Part shown: positions 47,388 to 57,250 of the stretch, piece after piece
How the letters are laid out: the number at the start of each line of letters is the position of its first letter
Numbering within the stretch: the stretch's first letter is position 1
The notes under the pieces: model-generated
What the model was told of the DNA's origin: nothing
Databases searched by the model: none
The model's input: only the letters and a program-made list of their open reading frames with translations
Made by a program: the position numbers and the translations under genes
From: an uncultured Pelagibacteraceae bacterium
GTDB taxonomy: Bacteria > Pseudomonadota > Alphaproteobacteria > Pelagibacterales > Pelagibacteraceae
Length of the DNA stretch: 64,000 nt
Direction of reading: 5' to 3'
Assembly: GCA_902598015.1 (NCBI GenBank)
Contig: CACJZT010000006.1
Location: 1 to 64,000 of the forward strand

Positions 47388-48998
47388 ATGACAATAAAAT
47401 CTCAAGTTCTGGCATTAAAATATAGACCTCAAACATTTAAAGATTTGATAGGCCATGAGGAAATTGCAACTACAATTTATAATTCTATTAAAAATAATAG
47501 TTCAGCTAACGCTTTTTTGTTTACCGGCATTAGGGGAATTGGAAAGACCACATTTGCAAGAATTGTAGCAAAAGTATTGAACTGTGAGCAAGCCCTTGAA
47601 GGGAAGTGCGAAAAAAAATGCAGCCATTGCGAACCTATAGCAAATTCAAATCATATTGATGTTCTTGAAATGGATGCAGCAAGCAAAACAGGAGTAGATG
47701 ATGTAAGGGAACTAATAGAATTTTCTAGATATCCACCATCAGTAGCAAAATTTAAAATTTTTATCATCGATGAAGTGCACATGTTAAGCAAACAAGCATT
47801 TAATGCATTACTTAAGACATTGGAAGAACCTCCGGAGTATTTAAAATTTATTTTTGCTACCACTGAAGTAAAAAAAATTCCAATTACTGTTATATCCAGA
47901 TGTCAAAGGTATGATTTGTCTAGAGTTAAGTCTGAAGAACTGTTTGTTTTTTTAAAAGATATAACAATAAAAGAAAAAAAGAATGTTGAAGATAAAGCAA
48001 TCAAATTAATAGCCAAATTATCGGAGGGGTCTGTTAGGGATGCATTATCTTTACTAGATAGAGCAACAATTTCTAACAACGATAATTCCCTGACATTTGA
48101 AGATGCTCAAAAGATCTTTGGCTATGTTAATAAAAGTTCATATATAGATTTATTAGAAATAGTTTTTTTAGGTGATGAGGAAAAAATAATAGATCATTAC
48201 AGAAAATTGTACAATTCAGGTATTGAACCCAAACTATTTTTAAATGATTTCTTAGAGGTATTATTTTTTGTTAAGAATATATCGTACATTGAAAATGTAG
48301 GAAATAATTTCTCATTAAATGATAGTGATTACAAAAAAATAACTTCTTTATCAAAAGAAATAAACCCTAAAGCCCTATTATTATTTTGGGAATTTACTTT
48401 AAAAACTTTAAAAGAAATAAATATAGTTGCTAATCCAAATTTATTAGTTGAGATGTTTCTTGTACAGTTAACCTATTTGAAAAAAAAAAATGTAATACAA
48501 AATAATCAGCAAAATGAACTATACAAAACCCCAATAAAAAATATGGATGTGAAAAATACTATAAACAAAGATGCAATTAACCAAATTAAAAATATTAAAC
48601 AAGAAGAGGATAAAATTGAAAAAAAAAGCACTCTAGAGATCAAAAATTTAGAAGATTTAATTAATATGTGCTTAGAAAAAAAAGAAATGAAACTAAAATA
48701 TGAATTAGAAAATAATGTAAACTTAGTATCTTTTTCAAATACGAATATCGAAATTTCTTTTAATGATAAACTAAATAAGAATTTTGTAAAAGATTTATCA
48801 GAAAAATTGTATGATTGGACTAAAAACCGGTGGTTAATTTCTTTTTCAAAAGAAAAAGGTGAGATGAGTGAAAAAGAGAAAAAAAATAGTCTTAAAAAAA
48901 AGTATATCAAAGATTATGAAAGCTCAAACGAATATAAAAACTTGTTGAATGTATTTCCTGATATTGAATTAATTAATATTGAAAAAAAAGATGACTGA
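47388..48998 (+). CDS. dnaX: DNA polymerase III subunits tau/gamma
   Basis: MTIKSQVLALKYRPQTFKDLIGHE, TGIRGIGKTTFARIVAK, FIIDEVHMLSKQAFNALLKTLEEPP; ATG at 47388 (track start 47355 is inside SRP RNA). Confidence 0.96.
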   Translation: MTIKSQVLALKYRPQTFKDLIGHEEIATTIYNSIKNNSSANAFLFTGIRGIGKTTFARIVAKVLNCEQALEGKCEKKCSHCEPIANSNHIDVLEMDAASKTGVDDVRELIEFSRYPPSVAKFKIFIIDEVHMLSKQAFNALLKTLEEPPEYLKFIFATTEVKKIPITVISRCQRYDLSRVKSEELFVFLKDITIKEKKNVEDKAIKLIAKLSEGSVRDALSLLDRATISNNDNSLTFEDAQKIFGYVNKSSYIDLLEIVFLGDEEKIIDHYRKLYNSGIEPKLFLNDFLEVLFFVKNISYIENVGNNFSLNDSDYKKITSLSKEINPKALLLFWEFTLKTLKEINIVANPNLLVEMFLVQLTYLKKKNVIQNNQQNELYKTPIKNMDVKNTINKDAINQIKNIKQEEDKIEKKSTLEIKNLEDLINMCLEKKEMKLKYELENNVNLVSFSNTNIEISFNDKLNKNFVKDLSEKLYDWTKNRWLISFSKEKGEMSEKEKKNSLKKKYIKDYESSNEYKNLLNVFPDIELINIEKKDD

Positions 48999-49308
48999 TT
49001 TTAATAAAATTCTTGAAAAAGCAAAAGAAATAGAAAAAAAAATGAAAGAAAGTCAGGAGAATCTAAAAAAAATTGAAGTTATGGGTGTTTCTGGAGGAGA
49101 TGTGGTTAAAATTACGCTTAACGGAGATGGAGAGATGACTAAAATTTTATTAAGCGATAAAGTATTGAAAGAAGATAAAGAGATAATTCAGGATTTAATC
49201 ACTGCAGCACATAATGATGCTAAAAATAAATTAAAATCAAAAACTTCCGAAGAAATATCTAAAGCGACTGGTGGATTAGGTGTGCCTGGATTTAAATGGC
49301 CTTTATAA
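48991..49308 (+). CDS. ebfC: YbaB/EbfC family nucleoid-associated protein
   Basis: ILEKAKEIEKKMKESQENLKKIEVMGVSGGDVVKITLNGDGEMTKI; between dnaX and recR. Confidence 0.93.
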   Translation: MTDFNKILEKAKEIEKKMKESQENLKKIEVMGVSGGDVVKITLNGDGEMTKILLSDKVLKEDKEIIQDLITAAHNDAKNKLKSKTSEEISKATGGLGVPGFKWPL

Positions 49309-49312
49309 TTAA

Positions 49313-49915
49313 ATGCAAAATCTTCCTGAAATAGATAATTTAATTAAACTAATATCTAAATTACCAGGACTTGGACCAAAGTCTGCAAAAAGAATAATCT
49401 TAAAAATGATTAATAATCGCCAAGAAATATTAAGACCTTTGGCTAATAATCTGAGCGATGTATTTAAAAATATTGAACGTTGTAAAATTTGTGGAACATT
49501 AAAATCTAATAATAATCCCTGCAATAATTGTGAAGACAAAAATAAAAAATTTAGCAAAATATGTGTTGTTGAAAACATTTCAGATCAATGGGCAATAGAA
49601 AGCTCATCTATTTATCAAGGCTACTATCATATTTTAGGAGGCACGATCTCTGATAGCACTAACGGAAATAATAGAGAAAATTTGCTTATTAATTCTCTGA
49701 TAGAACGAATAAAAAATGGTAATATTGATGAAGTAATATTAGCAACTAGTGCTACCATTGAAGGACAAACTACCGCTTTTTATATTCAAGACAGTTTAAA
49801 GAATACAAATGTAAAAATTTCAAAATTAGCTCAAGGTTTACCAGTAGGTGGAGAAATTGAAACTTCAGATGATGGAACACTTATATCTGCTTTTAAAAAT
49901 AGAAGAGATTTATAA
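49313..49915 (+). CDS. recR: Recombination protein RecR
   Basis: LPGLGPKSAKRI, CKICGTLKSNNNPCNNC zinc finger, YHILGGTIS, AQGLPVGGEIE. Confidence 0.96.
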   Translation: MQNLPEIDNLIKLISKLPGLGPKSAKRIILKMINNRQEILRPLANNLSDVFKNIERCKICGTLKSNNNPCNNCEDKNKKFSKICVVENISDQWAIESSSIYQGYYHILGGTISDSTNGNNRENLLINSLIERIKNGNIDEVILATSATIEGQTTAFYIQDSLKNTNVKISKLAQGLPVGGEIETSDDGTLISAFKNRRDL

Positions 49916-49923
49916 ATTTAAAT

Positions 49924-52074
49924 TTAGCTTTTTTTAATCAATCTATTTAAATGCAATAGAGGTTCGGTATAACCCGATGGTTGTGACTTGCCATGGAAAA
50001 TCAATTCACATGCTGCTTTAAAAGATATTGATTTGTCGTAATTTGGATACATGTTTTGATATTCTGGATCTCCTTCATTTTGTTTATCAACTATCTTTGC
50101 CATTTTCTTAAGAATTTCTAAAACTTGTCTATTTGAGCAAATACCATGATGTAGCCAGTTAGCTATATGTTGTGAAGATATTCTTAGTGTTGCTCTATCC
50201 TCCATTAATCCAACATTATTTATATCTGGAACTTTAGAGCACCCTATCCCTTGATCTACCCATCTAACAACATATCCTAATATTGTTTGAGCTGAGTTAC
50301 ATAACTCATTATTTATTTCTTCTTTGCTCCAATTAGGTCTATCTGCAATTGGTATAGTTAATAAATTATCAATGTAATTAATTTTATTTTCATTTAATTT
50401 TTTGTGCTTTTCAAAAATATTTAACTTATGGTAATGCATTGCATGTAAAGAAGCTGCAGTAGGAGATGGCACCCAAGCACAATTTGCACCAGCTTCAAGA
50501 TGTGATATTTTTTGATCTATCATGTCTTTCATTTTATCTGGCATAGCCCACATACCTTTACCTATTTGTGCAACACCTGAAAATCCACATTTTAAACCAA
50601 CATCAACATTGTTATCTTCATAAGCAGCTATCCACTTTGATTTTTTCATGTCACCTTTTTTTATCATTGGACCTGCTTCCATCGATGTATGCATTTCATC
50701 TCCGGTTCTGTCTAAAAAACCCGTGTTAATGAAAAAAACCCTGCTTTTTAATGTTCTGATACATTCTTTTAAGTTTACAGATGTTCTTCTCTCTTCATCC
50801 ATAATACCGCATTTAATTGTATTCTTTTCAAGTTTTAATACTTCTTCAACTCTTGTGAATATTTTATCTGTAAAAGCAGTCTCTTCAGGTCCATGCATTT
50901 TCGGTTTTACAATATATATAGATCCAGTTCTTGAGTTACCTTTTCTTTTTAAATCATGAATTGCTGCAGCAGTTGTAATAAATGCATCCATGATACCTTC
51001 TGGGACTTCAGAACCATCTTCTAAAATAATTGCTGAATTAGTCATTAGATGACCAACATTCCTAACTAAAAGTAAGCTTCTACCATGTAATTTTTCTTTT
51101 TTATTATCTTTTGAAATATAACTTCTATCTGGATTTAGTTTTCTTTCTAAAGTTTTTCCATCCTTTTCGAAGACAGATTTTAGAGTTCCTTTCATCAAAC
51201 CCAACCAATTTCTGTAACATAATATTTTATCTTCTGAATCTACTGCTGCAACACTATCTTCGTTATCACATATTGTAGATATTGCAGATTCTATAATTAT
51301 GTCACTTATTCCCGCAGCATCTTGGACAGCGCTAAATGCTTTTGGGTTAATTATTATCTCAATTTTTAAATTATTATTTTCTAAAATTATTGTTGTTGGA
51401 TTATTTGGTTCTCCTCTGTATCCAACAAATTTATTTTTATCTACTAGCTCAAACTCTTTATCATCTTTTAAAATTTTCAAGTCACTTCCCTTTATTTTAA
51501 ATCCATTTATATCTTTCCAATGAATTTCATTGATAGAGAAGTGGTTATTTAGAAATTCACGTGCATATCTTATTACTTCTTGTCCTCTTAGAGGATCATA
51601 CTTTTGACTTCCAGTTTCTTCTGACTCAATTAAATCTGTTCCATATAAACTATCGTAAAGACTCACCCATCTAGCATTAGCAGCATTTAATGTATATCTA
51701 GAGTTCATTATAGGAACCACAAGTTGAGGACCTGCAATACTTGAAATTTCACTATCAAGCTTTTTTGTATCTATTTTAAAATCATTCCCTTCTTCTTTTA
51801 AATATCCAATTTCCTTTAAAAAATTCTTATACTCTTGATGATTAAATTCTCCATTTCTGTTTTTTTTTAACCATAAATCAATTTCAGATTGAAGAGTTTC
51901 ACGAACTTCTAATAACTTTTTATTGATTGGCGCAAGTTCATTAATACTTTTATCAAATCCATCCCAGAAATCTTTTTCGTTAACATCTAATCCTGTAAGA
52001 AGTTCATTTTTTACAAAATCAGCCAAATTTTTAGAAACAGATAAAGTATTTATTTTAACAAATGAATCACCCAT
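49924..52074 (-). CDS. glcB: Malate synthase G
   Basis: 716 aa; FINTGFLDRTGDEMHTSMEAGPMIKKGDMK, GKGMWAMPDKM, RATLRISSQHIANWLHHGI. Confidence 0.97.
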   Translation of the reverse strand: MGDSFVKINTLSVSKNLADFVKNELLTGLDVNEKDFWDGFDKSINELAPINKKLLEVRETLQSEIDLWLKKNRNGEFNHQEYKNFLKEIGYLKEEGNDFKIDTKKLDSEISSIAGPQLVVPIMNSRYTLNAANARWVSLYDSLYGTDLIESEETGSQKYDPLRGQEVIRYAREFLNNHFSINEIHWKDINGFKIKGSDLKILKDDKEFELVDKNKFVGYRGEPNNPTTIILENNNLKIEIIINPKAFSAVQDAAGISDIIIESAISTICDNEDSVAAVDSEDKILCYRNWLGLMKGTLKSVFEKDGKTLERKLNPDRSYISKDNKKEKLHGRSLLLVRNVGHLMTNSAIILEDGSEVPEGIMDAFITTAAAIHDLKRKGNSRTGSIYIVKPKMHGPEETAFTDKIFTRVEEVLKLEKNTIKCGIMDEERRTSVNLKECIRTLKSRVFFINTGFLDRTGDEMHTSMEAGPMIKKGDMKKSKWIAAYEDNNVDVGLKCGFSGVAQIGKGMWAMPDKMKDMIDQKISHLEAGANCAWVPSPTAASLHAMHYHKLNIFEKHKKLNENKINYIDNLLTIPIADRPNWSKEEINNELCNSAQTILGYVVRWVDQGIGCSKVPDINNVGLMEDRATLRISSQHIANWLHHGICSNRQVLEILKKMAKIVDKQNEGDPEYQNMYPNYDKSISFKAACELIFHGKSQPSGYTEPLLHLNRLIKKS

Positions 52075-52221
52075 AATTTTTTAAATTTAGAAACAGTTGT
52101 ATATGATAATCAATAAATGTTGTCATTACTTTATTTAAAAAAATGTTATTTTTCATCCGAAAAGAATATAATTTTTGTAATTTGATCATTTTATCGCCAA
52201 AAAATTATATATAATAAATTA

Positions 52222-53328
52222 ATGAAAAATTATTTAAATTTTGAGACTGATATAAAAAACCTAGAAACAGAATTAGATAAATTAAAAGATCCTTATAATC
52301 AAGACGGTCTTTCAGAAGTAGATACAAGTAAAATAAATGACTTACAAAATGAAATAGATAAAAAACTTAAAGATGTATATTCAAATCTTGATGCATGGCA
52401 GACTACACTGGTTGCAAGACATGAGGATAGACCTAAATCAAAATTTTTTATAGATAATTTATTTGATGAATTTATATCACTTTCAGGAGATAGATTTTAT
52501 GGAGAAGATAAATCAGTAATTTGTGGTTTTGGTAAGTTTAATTCTAAGTCAGTTTTAGTAATTGGACAGGAAAAAGGTGAAAATTTAGATACGAGAATTG
52601 AGAGAAATTTTGGGATGATGAGACCAGAAGGTTACAGAAAAACGATAAGGTTAATGAATTTAGCTAATAAATTTAAAATACCAATTATTAATTTTGTCGA
52701 TACGCCAGGTGCTTACCCAGGTGTTGGTGCTGAAGAGAGAGGACAAGCAGAAGCAATAGCAAAGTCTATTGAATGTTCTATGCAACTAACTGTTCCTACT
52801 TTATCTATCATAATAGGTGAAGGCGGCTCTGGCGGAGCGATTGCACTAGCTTCTTCAAGTAAAGTATTGATGTTAGAGAATTCAATATATTCAGTAATAT
52901 CTCCAGAGGGATGTGCAACCATACTTTGGCGAGATCCAACAAAGACTTTAGAAGCTGCAAAAGCAATGAAACTTTCAGCGAAAGATCTTTTAAAACTAGA
53001 AATTATAGATGAGATAATACCCGAACCTTTGGGTGGTGCGCATCGAGATAAAGATCTTATTTTAGATAATGTACGTAATGCTATTGATAGAAACTTAAGT
53101 AAATTTCTAACATTAAATGAGGAAGAAATATTAAATCAAAGAAAGAATAAGTTTTTAGATATTGGAAGGAATAAAGGTTTCAACACTAATGCAACGCATC
53201 AAGATAAACTTACTATTAAAAATAATCTCTATCAAAATTTGATTTTAAAAATTAAATCTAATAAAAAATTATTTATTTTAACTACATCAATTCTTCTATT
53301 GTTAATTTTATTAACAGTGATTTTTTAA
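52222..53328 (+). CDS. accA: Acetyl-CoA carboxylase carboxyltransferase alpha subunit with C-terminal hydrophobic extension
   Basis: NFGMMRPEGYRKTIRLM, DTPGAYPGVGAEERGQAEAIA, GEGGSGGAIALA; ends KKLFILTTSILLLLILLTVIF. Confidence 0.95.
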   Translation: MKNYLNFETDIKNLETELDKLKDPYNQDGLSEVDTSKINDLQNEIDKKLKDVYSNLDAWQTTLVARHEDRPKSKFFIDNLFDEFISLSGDRFYGEDKSVICGFGKFNSKSVLVIGQEKGENLDTRIERNFGMMRPEGYRKTIRLMNLANKFKIPIINFVDTPGAYPGVGAEERGQAEAIAKSIECSMQLTVPTLSIIIGEGGSGGAIALASSSKVLMLENSIYSVISPEGCATILWRDPTKTLEAAKAMKLSAKDLLKLEIIDEIIPEPLGGAHRDKDLILDNVRNAIDRNLSKFLTLNEEEILNQRKNKFLDIGRNKGFNTNATHQDKLTIKNNLYQNLILKIKSNKKLFILTTSILLLLILLTVIF

Positions 53329-53329
53329 T

Positions 53330-55852
53330 TTATAAGGCACCGCAGCAGTGTTTATATTTTTTCCCAGATCCACACGGGCAAGGTTCATTTCTTCCTATTT
53401 TACTTTTTGCAATTGATTTTAAGTTTTCTTTCACTTTGTTTTGAGAATTATCTTCCTCTTCTTTTTGAATTATTTTTAAATTTAAAAGCATTGTGACAAG
53501 ATCAGTTTTTAATTTTCCCAGTAAATTCTCAAATAATAGAAAAGCTTCTTTTTTGTACTCTACTAAAGGATCTCTTTGTCCATAAGATCTTAAGCCAATT
53601 ACTTGTCTTAATTGCTCTAGGTATTGAATATGTGATTTCCAATTTTGATCTATAATTTGTACCAATATTCTTTTTTCAATTTCTTTTCCTTGTTCAATGC
53701 CTAATAAATTATTTCTTTCATCTCTGTTATTTATAAATTTATCCTTTATTTTTTTTTCCATTGTTTTGAGATCTGAATTTAAAATTTCACTTAACTCATC
53801 ATCAGTTATTGATTTACCTAAAGTCTGCTTTAAAGCTTTTGGAAATTCTTTAGAATTAGGAGATTTTTCATGTAATATTTTTTGTCTTTTTAAATTTTCT
53901 AGAACTTCTTCAAGGAAAATATCTGAATAATTCTCATCTTCTTTACCATCTATTACATTTTTTCGTTGTTCAAAAATTACATGTCTTTGATCATTAAGAA
54001 CATTATCAAATTTAATAAGCGTTTTTCTTATATCAAAGTTTCTTGCTTCAACTTTTTGTTGGGCTCTTTCAATCGCTTTATTTATCCAAGGATGATCAAT
54101 GCTTTCACCATCTTTAAGACCAAGCTTTTCTAGCATTGAATTCATGGTTTCTGAGCCAAACAATCTCATCAAGTCATCTTCTAAACTTACAAAAAATATT
54201 GAACTTCCTTCATCTCCCTGTCTTCCAGATCGTCCTCTTGCTTGATTGTCAACTCTTCTACTTTCCATTCTTTCTGTACCAATAACAAATAACCCGCCCC
54301 TTTTTTTTACATCCTCTTTTTCAGATTGATCTTGTCCACCTAACTTAATATCAACACCTCTTCCCGATATACTTGTTGTAATAATTACTGAATTTGTTTT
54401 GCCAGCATTTGCAATAATTTCTGCTTCTTTCTCATGATTTTTAGCATTTAAAACAATATGTTTAATTTTCTCTTTTTCTAACAAATTCGAGTAATGCTCA
54501 GATTTATTTATGCTAGAGGTGAAAACCAACAGTGGTTGTCCAATTTCATTACATTCTTTTATTTTTTGAATGATTGCATTGTCTTTTTCTAAACCTGTTC
54601 TAAAGATTTGGTCATTAAGATCGTTTCTTATCATTTCTTTATTGGTAGGTATCTGTAAAACAGGCAAATTATAAATTTCAAAAAATTCTGCAGACTCTGT
54701 TTGTGCTGTTCCTGTACAACCTGCTAATTTATCGTACATCTTAAAAAAATTTTGATAGGTTATTGATGCCAGTGTTTGATTTTCAGCTTTAACTTCTATT
54801 TTTTCTTTAGCCTCTAAACTCTGATGAAGTCCATCACCAAATCTTCTACCTGGCAGTTGCCTACCTGTTTGCTCGTCAATTATAATTATTTCGTTATCTT
54901 TAACTATATAATCTCGTCCATTCTCAAATAAATAATTTGCTCTTAATGCTTGGTTTACATGATGAACTAAATGTAAATTTTCTGGGTCATAAAAATTGTT
55001 ATTTCTTAAAATACCAGCATCGGAAAATATTTTTTCAACATTATCTATACCCTCATTTGTTAAGAGTATATTTTTTTCTTTTTCATCTAAGTCAAAGTCT
55101 TTTTGTTTCAAATTTTTAATTAATTTATCTACAGCAATATATTGCATAGTTTTATCCTCTGCTGCCCCAGAAATAACCAAAGGAGTTCTTGCCTCATCTA
55201 TTAAACAAGAGTCAATCTCATCAACTATCGCGAAGTTATGCTTTCTCAAGACCATCTCATTTTTTGAATATTTCATGTTATCTCTTAAAAAATCAAAGCC
55301 TAATTCACTGTTAGTGGCATAAGTTATATCTTTGTTATAATTTTCTTTGCGTTCCTCATCTGACTGGTTTGAGTTTATATATCCACAGCTCAAACCCAAA
55401 AAATTGTAAATTTTACCCATATTTATACTATCTCTTTTTGCGAGGTAATCATTTACAGTAACTATATGAACACCTTTTTTTTCTAATGCGTTTAGGTATG
55501 CAGCAAGAACTATGGTAAGTGTTTTGCCTTCACCCGTTTTCATCTCTGCAATCTTATTCTCATGTAGCGCAATACCTCCAATTAGTTGAACATCAAAGTG
55601 TCTCTCATTGTTAATTCTTTTCGAAGCTTCTCTTGCCAATGCGAATGCCTCTGGTAATAAATCGTTTAATTTTTCTCCCTCTTTTAATCTAGAGATAAAT
55701 TCATTTGTTTTTAAAGGAAATTCATTATCCTCAAATTTACTAACTTTACTTTCTTTAAGATTAATCTCTTTTACAATTTTTTGAATTCTGTCTAATTCCT
55801 TTTGATTGCCACTTTTTATAAATTTACTAATAATGTTTAGAGGATTAAGCAT
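53330..55852 (-). CDS. secA: Preprotein translocase ATPase SecA
   Basis: EMKTGEGKTLTIVLAAYLNAL, VDEIDSCLIDEARTPLVISG, C-terminal CPCGSGKKYKHCCG. Confidence 0.98.
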   Translation of the reverse strand: MLNPLNIISKFIKSGNQKELDRIQKIVKEINLKESKVSKFEDNEFPLKTNEFISRLKEGEKLNDLLPEAFALAREASKRINNERHFDVQLIGGIALHENKIAEMKTGEGKTLTIVLAAYLNALEKKGVHIVTVNDYLAKRDSINMGKIYNFLGLSCGYINSNQSDEERKENYNKDITYATNSELGFDFLRDNMKYSKNEMVLRKHNFAIVDEIDSCLIDEARTPLVISGAAEDKTMQYIAVDKLIKNLKQKDFDLDEKEKNILLTNEGIDNVEKIFSDAGILRNNNFYDPENLHLVHHVNQALRANYLFENGRDYIVKDNEIIIIDEQTGRQLPGRRFGDGLHQSLEAKEKIEVKAENQTLASITYQNFFKMYDKLAGCTGTAQTESAEFFEIYNLPVLQIPTNKEMIRNDLNDQIFRTGLEKDNAIIQKIKECNEIGQPLLVFTSSINKSEHYSNLLEKEKIKHIVLNAKNHEKEAEIIANAGKTNSVIITTSISGRGVDIKLGGQDQSEKEDVKKRGGLFVIGTERMESRRVDNQARGRSGRQGDEGSSIFFVSLEDDLMRLFGSETMNSMLEKLGLKDGESIDHPWINKAIERAQQKVEARNFDIRKTLIKFDNVLNDQRHVIFEQRKNVIDGKEDENYSDIFLEEVLENLKRQKILHEKSPNSKEFPKALKQTLGKSITDDELSEILNSDLKTMEKKIKDKFINNRDERNNLLGIEQGKEIEKRILVQIIDQNWKSHIQYLEQLRQVIGLRSYGQRDPLVEYKKEAFLLFENLLGKLKTDLVTMLLNLKIIQKEEEDNSQNKVKENLKSIAKSKIGRNEPCPCGSGKKYKHCCGAL

Positions 55853-55911
55853 ATTTTTGATGTTTTAATAGTTATAAATTATATAGTTATTTATTTAAAA
55901 AATTAAATAGC

Positions 55912-57213
55912 ATGGATTTTGGTATAAACAACTTTTTTGATAAGAAACACAAGGACTCTAAAATAGGACATTTTCAAGATCTTGAACATATTAATGGATT
56001 ATCTATCTCAACAATTAGCTGTGGTCTTTATAGCAAAAAAAGAGACGACTTAGTTTTATTTTATTTTAGGGATGGAGCAAGTTATGCAAATGTATATACA
56101 AAATCTAGTTTAGTATCTGAAAATATAAAATGGAATAAAAAAGTAAAAGATAAAAAAATTTATGGCATTTTAATCAATACAAGAAACGCAAATGCCTTAA
56201 CAGGAAATGATGGCTATAACTCTCTTAAAAAAATTTCCTTAAATTTATCAAAATTATTAACATTAAAACAAATAGAAGATGAGGAAAAGCCAAGAGAAAT
56301 TAAACCAAATCAATTATTATTTGCTTGCACAGGCACCATAGGAGAAAAATTTCCTGAAAATGAAATTTTAAGCAACACTAAAAACTTAGTTGATAAAATA
56401 AAATACAATCAAAATAAATTAATTTGGATCAAAGCAGCTCTTGGGATTATGACAACAGACACTAAACCAAAATTATCAATGGCAGAATGTAAGATCGCTG
56501 GTTCCGATGTAAAAATATATGGAGTTGCAAAAGGATCAGGAATGATCTTTCCAAATATGGCAACAACTTTAGGATTTATTTTTACTGATGCCAATATTTC
56601 TTCATCAATTTTGAAACAGATACTTAATCTAAATATTAAGACTACTTTTAATGCTATAACATGCGATGGAGATACTAGTACAAATGACATGGTTTCAATA
56701 TTTTCAACAGGCAAAGCAAACAACAAAGAGATAAAAAGTTTTAAAGATCCAAAATTAAAGCAATTCATTAGTAGCGTTCATCAGGTCATGTTAAACTTAG
56801 CAAAAAGAGTTGCGAGTGATGGAGAGGGAGCAACAAAATTTGTTACCATCAAATGCATAAATAGCAAAACCGAGAAAGATGCAAAAAATATTTGTTTCTC
56901 GATTGCTAACTCACCATTAGTTAAAACAGCAATATTTGGAGAAGATCCTAATTGGGGTAGAATTGCGATGGCAATCGGAAAAAGTGGTGTAACTGTTAAA
57001 CAAGAAAAATTATCTATATTAATGGGATCTAATATGATCCTTAAAGATGGAAAATTAGATAAAAATTATAACGAAAATATCCTTAGTGATTATATGAAAA
57101 ATGAGAATATAGAGATAACAATTGATCTATCTATTGGAAGTAAAAAATTTACAGCGTATACTATGGATTTATCTAAGGAATATATTGAAATTAATTCTGA
57201 TTACAGATCTTAG
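55912..57213 (+). CDS. argJ: Bifunctional glutamate N-acetyltransferase/ornithine acetyltransferase
   Basis: AACTGTIGE-type LLFACTGTIGEKFP, GVAKGSGMIFPNMATTLGFIFTDA, DPNWGRIAMAIG. Confidence 0.95.
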   Translation: MDFGINNFFDKKHKDSKIGHFQDLEHINGLSISTISCGLYSKKRDDLVLFYFRDGASYANVYTKSSLVSENIKWNKKVKDKKIYGILINTRNANALTGNDGYNSLKKISLNLSKLLTLKQIEDEEKPREIKPNQLLFACTGTIGEKFPENEILSNTKNLVDKIKYNQNKLIWIKAALGIMTTDTKPKLSMAECKIAGSDVKIYGVAKGSGMIFPNMATTLGFIFTDANISSSILKQILNLNIKTTFNAITCDGDTSTNDMVSIFSTGKANNKEIKSFKDPKLKQFISSVHQVMLNLAKRVASDGEGATKFVTIKCINSKTEKDAKNICFSIANSPLVKTAIFGEDPNWGRIAMAIGKSGVTVKQEKLSILMGSNMILKDGKLDKNYNENILSDYMKNENIEITIDLSIGSKKFTAYTMDLSKEYIEINSDYRS

Positions 57214-57250
57214 GTATTGAAATCCTATAAAATATAATTAAGTCATTTCA

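Noticed and set aside
48506-48910. 134-aa minus-strand ORF opposite dnaX
   Set aside because: Phe/Ser-rich antisense of the Lys/Asn-rich tau C-terminal region; compositional artefact
54996-55322. 108-aa plus-strand ORF opposite secA
   Set aside because: Antisense shadow; secA motifs are complete
56409-56768. 119-aa minus-strand ORF opposite argJ
   Set aside because: Antisense shadow; argJ motifs are intact on the plus strand
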